A DNA stretch of 64,000 bases from Cycas panzhihuaensis. Lineage: Eukaryota; Cycadophyta. The stretch lies in assembly GCA_023213395.1 (NCBI GenBank), contig CM041465.1, positions 190,781,741 to 190,845,740 on the forward strand. Direction: 5' to 3'. Shown here one piece after another: positions 57,780 to 64,000 of this stretch (the stretch's first letter is position 1; every line of letters begins with the position of its first letter). Under the pieces are notes generated by a model, which saw only the letters and a program-made list of their open reading frames with translations, was not told the origin of the DNA and made no database searches. A program made the position numbers and the translations under genes.

Positions 57780-58180
57780 GGCTACTAGGCTCTAAGTTTA
57801 TGTTTCTCCTGGGGAAACCTTCGGTTGCTATTCATCGATGGCGCCCCAGATGGCAAAGCAGGGACCCTTTATCTCCAGATCTTGCGCTAGGCTCTATATA
57901 CCTCGATCGTGGGGCTAAGAAGGCTTTGACACCCCACGAATTGTTGGTCCACTGCTTGGATTTATGCCTAACGACGGATCTAGCGGTGAAGGTTCTCGAA
58001 CCAAAGGCACTCACCCTCTCGTGTCTAGCCTTGGTCTCCAAACACCATAAAAGGAAAAGGTTACGCACCTCACCGCCACCGTATACACACACGATAGCTA
58101 ATGGTTGTCCTCATCCAATATGAGTAGGCCGATTAGCGTGTCTTGATGGTAACCAGGGTCCTAATCGTTCCCCTTGCAAG
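57780..58180 (-). other. GC-richer block just upstream of element 11 gag
   Basis: Contrasts with AT-rich DNA on both sides. It has long open frames on both strands (57800-58123 plus, 57832-58092 minus), with neither showing a known domain. It includes GGGGCGCCATCG and the near-inverted pair GTGGGGTGTCAAAGCC / TAGCCCCACGATCG. Probably structured leader RNA; coding status is doubtful. Confidence 0.4.
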
Positions 58181-59740
58181 GCTGGAAAAAAGTGTGGTTC
58201 AATTCGGGATTTATCTTATTTAATGTGAAAACTAATCTATTTAGCAATGTGGTCTTGCTTAGAAAAAGAAAAATTCTTTTGATAATAGAAAAGAAATGCT
58301 CTAAGCAAGATGAAATGAAAACTTTTACAAAAAAACCTTTTTGCTTTTTTTCAAAAAAATATATAATGTCCTTCAAACAAATATAAGATGCCTTTGAAAA
58401 GAAATGCAATTTTTCTTTTGAAAAGAAATGCAAGTTTAATGCAATTTTCCTTTTATAAGTGCAAGAAGGATGATATTTTCCAATAATGAAGAAGAACTTT
58501 AATACACTTTTAATCAAAAAGGAAGTAATGATGCTCAAAAACTTTTCACTTATGCAAGATTTAAAAATAAACTTTTGAGAATAGATAAACAGATGCCAAT
58601 TTCTCAAATGAATAATAAATCTTCAATGTAAAGAAAAACTTCTTTTAAGAACAACTTTTATGTATTGTCTTATAAATAAATACTTGTTCAAAATAATGTA
58701 AAGTGCTTGTAGAAAGATCAAGCAAAAAACTCTGAGTAAACAAGGATTTTCTTTACAATTTTTGAAAGGAAGACAAGCTTGTTAGGATGAATATATATAC
58801 TCAACTTTAACAGATTGAAAACGATATTGAATGAGGTCAGAATAGCTTAAAATTTTATCAATATGTAGATTGCTGAAATGTGAATCCAATAAGATAGACG
58901 GTTTTGAAAAATGATACCAATAAGTCACGTTTTGAATGATGCTAAGAAAGGGACCTCCTTATGGAGCCTAACAGGAGCAAGGTAGGCAAAAATTGTATAA
59001 AAGTACTAATTAATCCTTAGAAAAGCTGAACAAATGATCAAATATTATTGATGAAGTAATTAATATTCTGCCAATTGAAGATTTTGAAAGAATATATTAA
59101 CCAGGTGTAAAAAAAAGGCAGATTTAGGCCAATAAAATGACTCAACTTTAGCTGATTTGAAATATAAGCAAAATATGTCAAAATATATGAAAAAATATAT
59201 CACAGTGAAGAGAAATGAGTCAGCTTCCCAACGAAGCTAACGGAAATGAAATCTGATAAAAATTGCAAAAGTTATAGTGAAAAAAGTGAGAAGTATCTTT
59301 ATGGAGAATGTTCAAGAAACAGGCAAAATCAACTAAATTTCTTATTTTAATGATTAAAATATCAGTGAAAAAGAAGTCAAAAAATAAAAGTAAAAGATGG
59401 GTATTAGAGTCTATATGACGTAGATCAGAATAGAAAAATTCAGATATAAAACAGTTTACCAACAATAAATAGCAGCCAGTTCTAAAACCGATTTTATCAA
59501 AAATGTAAAAACTGCTGAAATTTCGAAAGTCCAATGTTAAAAGGGGTGAAACGAGGTCAAATGGGCACCAAATTGGTCTTATGACCAGTCGAAATCAATC
59601 TACAAAAAATTTTTGATCTGATGGCGCAGGTTTCGTCTGAAACCGATGATGGCCAAAAATGCGCCAATAACCCTATGGAAAAATAAAATTTAAAAAAATT
59701 AAAGTTTAAAAATGAAAAAACACTTATTAAAAAAGTGGTC
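58181..59740 (-). other. Element 11 leader, AT-rich part
   Basis: A/T-rich with many AAAAGAAATGC-type words around 58260-58440. No domain; the open frames near 58161-58607 and 59220-59868 are low-complexity. Confidence 0.5.
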
Positions 59741-59754
59741 TGAGGAAGTACTGG

Positions 59755-59830
59755 GCTGGGATTGAACCCAAGACCAGCCAGAAAACAAGGAACCTCCGAT
59801 GCCAGGAGGGTGAACTCGCTCGTCGAGTTT
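59755..59830 (-). other. tRNA-like motif in element 11 leader
   Basis: On the minus strand, GGTCTTGGGTTCAATCCCAG contains a close match to the internal B box of RNA polymerase III promoters (GGTTCGAATCC). It is preceded by GCGAGTTCACCCTCCTGGC and GGAGGTTCC, in the position of tRNA-like arms. No full cloverleaf or anticodon arm could be built, so I do not call a tRNA gene. Confidence 0.35.
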
Positions 59831-59944
59831 AAAAGAGAACATAAACCCTTAAAAACGAAGTTGAACAAATATATAATAAATTTAAATATGATTATGAATG
59901 GCGCAAACAGCCGAATGAGGAAGACGCAAATGAAATGAATAAAT

Positions 59945-60000
59945 GCACAAAGTGATTTATAAAGCGAAGTGATTTATAAAGCGAGATTTATAAGGCGAAT
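59945..60000 (-). repeat. Short tandem repeat, ~17-bp units
   Basis: Three units of the AGTGATTTATAAAGCG type (the last shortened to AGATTTATAAGGCG). Confidence 0.75.
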
Positions 60001-60226
60001 ATAATCGCACACAAAGAAAGGCGATTTAAATAGCAACGCAAATAAACTTGAAATAATAGTAATACGGAAATGAATTATTAAAGTGAACGGTCTATGTATT
60101 AAAGTGAATAGAATATTACAGATCGCGGAAGTGAACCACGAACGGAGTATTGCAGCGCACAGAATGGGAGGGATCTGAGATCACACGGACTGTGTATGCA
60201 ATTAACGCAAATAAAAGATAATTTCG

Positions 60227-60237
60227 CCTATTTATAG
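60227..60237 (-). promoter_or_regulatory. TATA box-like site in element 11 leader
   Basis: Minus-strand CTATAAATAGG, a near-ideal plant TATA box, placed directly downstream (in element orientation) of the GC-rich block. It could be an internal or displaced promoter. Confidence 0.5.
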
Positions 60238-60239
60238 AG

Positions 60240-60720
60240 ACGCAAATGCACACGCAAATGCACAAAGAAAGAATAGATTTAATGCAGCCGAATGCACAAC
60301 CCGAGACGGGAAGACGAGGGCGCCTTAGCAGCACAGAGGCGGCAGAATGGACGGAGGTGCACTGGGTGCAGAGATCGGGCGACGCGATATATGCAGCGAC
60401 CGAGGGCGTGAGTGGAGACGGACCTGCGGGCCGGGCGGCAAGACTGACCCAACAAACAGAGAGAGGAGACAGAGGCGGCGTAGCAACGCAGGATCGAGGG
60501 CGGATAACGCCAAAGAACAGACGCAGGCAGGGTGCCGAGGTGAGATGGATAAATGAAGGCCGACACAGAGAATAGAAGAACACCTGAGATAACACACAGG
60601 AACGGAAACCTGAAGATTGTGTGTCAATGCACGCAAAGAGAGAGAGACGGGAGCCTCAAGACAGAGAGGTGAGAGCGCAGGCACACGGAGGACAAATGAT
60701 GCACAAATTATAAGAGAATG
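60240..60720 (-). other. GC-rich island in element 11 leader
   Basis: About 480 bp of strongly GC- and CpG-rich sequence in otherwise AT-rich DNA, pyrimidine-rich on the minus strand (many CTCTCT and CTCCGT words). All six frames contain long open stretches, as expected from GC content alone, and none has a known domain. Together with the TATA box at its downstream edge, it resembles a promoter region. Confidence 0.6.
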
Positions 60721-61035
60721 GATGGTAACAATACTACTGACCCATCGAACGCTTATATGTTGGAGATTAAATGAACAAATAAGAGGCGTATATCAAAAAA
60801 TTATATATCAAAACATTTATGTATTTATATGTTGAAAAATATAAAGGTAAACGAGGAACCTGGTTTCCGTGTAGAGCAGAACTTAGGCGGAGATCTTCCT
60901 CCACGATGGATGGAATCCGAACCGTCTTCTCCAAAGAGATCGGTGAGCTCGCTGTAATCTCAACGAAAATCATATAGCTATGTTCTGTCGGACGTTTGAG
61001 CAACTAAAATCAGAAAAATGACAACCTAGCTCAAC
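60721..61035 (-). other. Element 11 leader next to the primer site
   Basis: Includes a minus-strand open piece at 60767-61003. No domain recognised. Confidence 0.4.
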
Positions 61036-61038
61036 TTA

Positions 61039-61050
61039 GCTCTGATACCA
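61039..61050 (-). promoter_or_regulatory. Element 11 primer-binding site
   Basis: Minus-strand TGGTATCAGAGC, a perfect tRNA-iMet complement, two bases from the 5' LTR. Confidence 0.93.
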
Positions 61051-61052
61051 AA

Positions 61053-61374
61053 TGATGGAGCTGGAGGAGCAGAGCAGACATCACGAGACTTTCATCTTGA
61101 GTACAAGCGATTTACGAAAGAGTGGCGGTGTTAATAAACACCAGGAGGTATTCCCAACCCTTAAATAGAGATTCGGGGAGGCGTCGCGCCATCACCCTAG
61201 CCGCAACAATTAAGGTTAGTTTGAAAAAATATAAAAATAAATAAGCGGTGTCATTACCTCACGTGAGTGGTCGGTCAGGCGGCTGAGCAGTTCAAGGTGC
61301 CCTAGGGGCCCTCAAAGGTGGCTTTGAGGGGCCCTAAGCGCTCTAGTGCACAAACATTGGGATTATTCCCAACA
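61053..61374 (-). repeat. Element 11 5' LTR
   Basis: Collinear with 53106-53435, with the same TGTTGGGAATAATCCC start and CTCCATCA end and the same hairpin. Confidence 0.95.
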
Positions 61375-61379
61375 TATAA

Positions 61380-62465
61380 TGCAAGAGGAAGTGGCAATAG
61401 TAATCAATGAAGCCCATCAAGATACTGTTAGTAGCCATGTTGGACCTAGATACACAGTTAGGAAAATCTTATTATCAGGGTTGTGGTGGCCTCAATTATT
61501 TAAGGACATAAAAGAGAATATTTCTAAATGTGATACTTATAAAATAATGGGTCAACCCTTGGAACATAATCTCATGCCCCTATAACCATCCTTAACTTGA
61601 GGAGTTTTTGAACATTGGGGCTTAGATTTTATAGGATTATTCAAACATGTTACATGAATAACACAGGCAAAATATATAGTAGTATTAATAGATTATCTTA
61701 CAAAATGGGTTAAGGTAAAGGCACTTTGGGATAATTTTGTATGAAGCACAACTATATTCCTTTATAAGAATATTATTATTAGATTTGAATGCCCATTAGA
61801 AATCATGAGTGATAGAGGAACACACTTTATAAATGACACAATCCATTGCTTAACACAAGAATTCATCTTCATACATCACAAGTTGATATCCTATTATCCA
61901 CTAGATAATGGACAAGTTAAATCAAGTAATAAAATAATAGTAACAATCTTAACCAAGCTATGCAACGTAAATAGAAATGATAAGGTAGAACAATTACATT
62001 CAGTCTTATGGGCCTTCAAGATTACTTACAAAACCACTACCAGTCACACTCTATTTCAGTTAGTTTATGGCACAAAAGCAATTTTTCCTATAGAATTTAT
62101 AGTACCAAGTCTAAGGATTGATATACAACAATGATGACCAGATTTAGCTAGTATTCAAACTTGACTAGAAATAATTTTAACTTTGGATAAGAATTAATAG
62201 CATGCATAATAGGTAATAAATACAATACAACAATAAAGAAAAAAATAGCATGACAAAACATTGCATTCAAAAGCATTTAAGGAAGGGGACCTTATTCTTA
62301 AATATAATGGGAAGCATTTCATAAATCCATGTAAGCTTAAAATTTGATAGCTAGGGCTATTTATAGTCAAAAGAATTCTTGAAAATAATATAGTTGAGTT
62401 AGTATAAATTAATAATGATACACAAATATTTACTATCAATGGATTGAAACTTAAACTTTATAAAA
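61380..62465 (+). pseudogene. Element 10 integrase (continuation after element 11)
   Basis: MQEEVAIVINEAHQDTVSSH and VGPRYTVRKILLSGLWWPQL give the zinc site (two His), then ISKCDTYK, where the last Cys is Tyr. The core follows: WGLDFIGLF (first Asp), MSDRGTHFINDTI (second Asp) and YYPLDNGQVKSSNKIIV, with Lys at the catalytic Glu. The C-terminal fold GDLILKYNGKHFINPCKL, then LFIVKRILENNIVELV, ends near 62465. An open piece of 109 codons covers 61805-62134. Confidence 0.88.
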
Positions 62466-62715
62466 CTGATAAAGGCACCTATGAAAATGATACTCCAATG
62501 ACTTCAGGATCAAGATATCACTAGTTAGTTAAGACCCTAGCTAACTCATATGGCTTGCTTGATAAATGTCAGTAATGAAACATCACATATTAGGTCATAT
62601 ACTATGATAAACTCTACCAAGCCTAAATGACTATTTTATTATTAAAAAATAAAAATAAAAAAGAGAAAGAGAGAAAAAGAACTATATAGAGCAATAGATA
62701 GACTATGGGCACAAT
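62466..62715. other. Spacer after element 10 integrase
   Basis: AT-rich; may include element 10 3' untranslated sequence or LTR. No boundary visible. Confidence 0.4.
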
Positions 62716-62716
62716 T

Positions 62717-62719
<3 letters not shown>

Positions 62720-62778
<59 letters not shown>
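62720..62778. repeat. (AT)n microsatellite
   Basis: About 29 uninterrupted dinucleotides. Confidence 0.98.
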
Positions 62779-62779
<1 letters not shown>

Positions 62780-62876
62780 CAACAATAATAAAAAAATATA
62801 TTATTGAAAAATAAATAAATAAATATGGGTGGGTGACTAGTTGAATGATCATTAATTGTTTAGATGCTTAACTATT

Positions 62877-62902
62877 TAGTCAACCAAATAGATGGTTGAC
62901 TA
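62877..62902. other. Perfect 9-bp inverted repeat
   Basis: TAGTCAACC and GGTTGACTA separated by 8 bases, with further GTTGACT and GTGACTAG words nearby. Contains TTGAC cores of the W-box type, 35 bp before a possible LTR end. Confidence 0.6.
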
Positions 62903-62936
62903 GATTGGTTGGATGGATAATCAGTTGACTCACCCA

Positions 62937-62948
62937 TGGTATCAAAAC
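62937..62948 (+). promoter_or_regulatory. Possible decayed primer-binding site
   Basis: TGGTATCAAAAC after CTCACCCA resembles a Copia LTR end plus primer site with two changes. The LTR to the left would contain the AT microsatellite and the inverted repeat, but its start is not identified. Confidence 0.35.
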
Positions 62949-63720
62949 CACAGCTTAGTCATACATGGTTCTACTCAACCCACGAGTAGAAACCATGGGT
63001 AACAATATACTATAATTATCAAATGGGAGACAAAGGCAAATGCATAGATGGAAGATAAAGGTATAGACATAAGATGGAGTAGTCAAATACAAATAGATGG
63101 ATATATAGTATAGATATTAGATAGCAAGAGGCATATACATCAAAAAGATATTAAGAATGTTAGGATCTAGCTTTACAAAATTTACATAGACAACTCTCTC
63201 ATTTTTAGGGTCTATACAAAAGCATATGGAAGAAGATGCAAATATTCCATTTGAAATTGGAGGCCATTAGATCAAATGACAAGTATTAGACTCACCATTA
63301 TTGCATAAGTAATTAGAGTTAGAAGACTAGAATGCTCCATTAAGAGTAAATTTGATGGGTGTAGGGATTGTCCAAGCTACATCATTTTCAGTATTTTCAA
63401 AAAATTTTAAGTGATTACAAAACGTATTATATAGCTATAATCCCATAGATCATGTATTGACAATTAATAGAAAAAAATATAAGAATGAAGCCCAAAGATG
63501 TAGTGAGACTAATAGGGTTTCTAATACAAAGACAAGATGTGAAGAAATCTAGAAACTTAACTATCATAATAAAGGACTAGATCATTTAGGCAATATATAG
63601 AAAGGAGTTTCATACTAAGAATGGGGGATGTGCCATTTTGATGATACATCTTAAAACTATAAATGTGATGGTCATAATAATACTTATGTGTATAAGATTT
63701 TTTAGGGAACAACACTGTAA
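62949..63720. other. AT-rich DNA, no supported gene
   Basis: No domain on either strand. If the primer site is real this would be the leader of another element running off the right edge. Confidence 0.4.
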
Positions 63721-63721
63721 T

Positions 63722-64000
63722 GCATTGCTTTGGTGGATATCTATACCTTCAAGGGCTCATGAAGGAAATAGTTTATAATTGGTCTATTTTCATCTCAAAA
63801 AATCTCAAGACATCATTATATCAACTCATTACAGAAAAAGAATCAAGTTTTAATTTCACTCCATATTTACTAGGATTCTGTTACGAGAAGTTTCATTTAC
63901 TAAGATTAGTAAAAAATTTGATGATACTACTACTCTCTATATTTCATAAAGATTCTTCTACATTGAAGAAAATCCATATAAAAGTTCAAAAGGAAGGGAA
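63722..64000 (+). other. Reading frame open to the window edge, unclassified
   Basis: The frame beginning HCFGGYLYLQGLMKEIVYNW has no stop for at least 92 codons up to the end of the window. It has a first Met near 63757 (MKEIVYNWSIFISKNLKTSL) and later FTPYLLGFCYEKFHLLRLVK. Such a length without a stop is unusual in this AT-rich DNA, and the residue mix is protein-like. I do not recognise the family; plant transposon proteins of unknown type are possible. Confidence 0.35.

Larger units (their letters stand above)
53106..61374 (-). mobile_element. Element 11: young minus-strand Copia, nested in element 10
   Basis: 8,269 bp, LTRs of 330 and 322 bp, primer site, purine tract and perfect TATAA duplications. 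The gag-pol order on the minus strand is complete. The leader is very long (about 3.4 kb) and partly GC-rich. Coding sequence is broken mostly by frameshifts, not by the stop codons that dominate the other elements. Base composition is also less AT-rich than the surroundings. All of this points to a recent arrival. Confidence 0.95.
48890..62465 (+). mobile_element. Element 10: Gypsy (Tat/Ogre-like RT), split by element 11
   Basis: Order gag, protease region, RT, RNase H, then integrase, with no chromodomain after it. LTRs were not identified, so these limits cover the coding part only. Without element 11 this part is about 5.3 kb. The RT prefix (GLKPVKHWPYQMN, KIKKMLDVGIIFKVEINDW) is the type found in the Tat/Ogre branch. 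Heavily decayed by stops. Confidence 0.85.

Noticed and set aside
57800-58123. 107-codon plus-strand frame as a host gene fragment
   Set aside because: An equally long frame exists on the opposite strand and neither shows a domain, so GC content explains both.
59755-59830. A true tRNA gene
   Set aside because: Only the B-box/T-arm region is convincing; no acceptor stem, anticodon arm or intact A box could be assembled.
60116-60684. Several overlapping frames of 70-160 codons on both strands
   Set aside because: GC-rich DNA has few stop codons in any frame; residue use is biased and no domain is present.

Overview
This window looks like repeat-dominated nuclear DNA of a vascular plant with a large, AT-rich genome. 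There is no intact cellular gene. Nearly everything recognisable is an LTR retrotransposon (Copia and Gypsy), mostly primed from initiator tRNA-Met (TGGTATCAGAGC-type sites), often nested and mostly decayed by in-frame stops. The one host gene I recognise is a plant-type alpha-L-fucosidase (GH29) pseudogene, cut in two by a Copia element. Lineage names below rest on residues I can read, not on database searches.

Layout. 1-2651: AT-rich, with a probable minus-strand LTR edge near 1800. 2652-10224: complete degenerate Copia (element 1, 5-bp target duplication CAAGA). 10230-14141: non-genic DNA with a 299-bp dispersed repeat, two tandem-repeat arrays and an AT microsatellite. 14142-17106: a short non-autonomous LTR element (element 2) with matched 224-bp LTRs, target duplication ACAAC and an intact 350-codon gag-only reading frame. 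17112-18971: unclassified purine-rich relic, an LTR remnant (element 3) and the second copy of the 299-bp repeat. 19900-28990: an old Copia (element 4) split by another Copia (element 5, 20529-27280), which itself holds a solo LTR (element 6) flanked by an exact-length 188-bp direct duplication. 29087-39855: a chromodomain Gypsy (element 7) split by a Copia (element 8, 33104-38437). 40234-40700: an unrecognised minus-strand coding relic. 41330-42154 and 47405-47655: the GH29 pseudogene, split by element 9 (42155-47404, minus-strand sister of element 8, target duplication AGAAT). 47966-48133: compound microsatellite. 48890-62465: a Gypsy with Tat/Ogre-like reverse transcriptase (element 10), split by a much younger minus-strand Copia (element 11, 53106-61374, target duplication TATAA). 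62500-64000: AT-rich DNA, a possible new LTR/primer-site junction and a reading frame open to the window edge.

How it fits together. Insertions can be ordered by nesting: element 4 is older than 5, 5 older than 6; 7 older than 8; the fucosidase gene older than 9; 10 older than 11. Elements 6, 8 and 9 are three members of one family whose LTRs carry G/C-run blocks. Most pol relics are broken by stops at places where Gln, Trp or Arg is expected, as cytosine deamination would produce. Element 11 is instead broken mainly by single-base frameshifts. The best candidates for something unusual are the gag-only element 2, the 188-bp duplication around the solo LTR, the GC-rich leader of element 11 and the unknown relic at 40234-40700.
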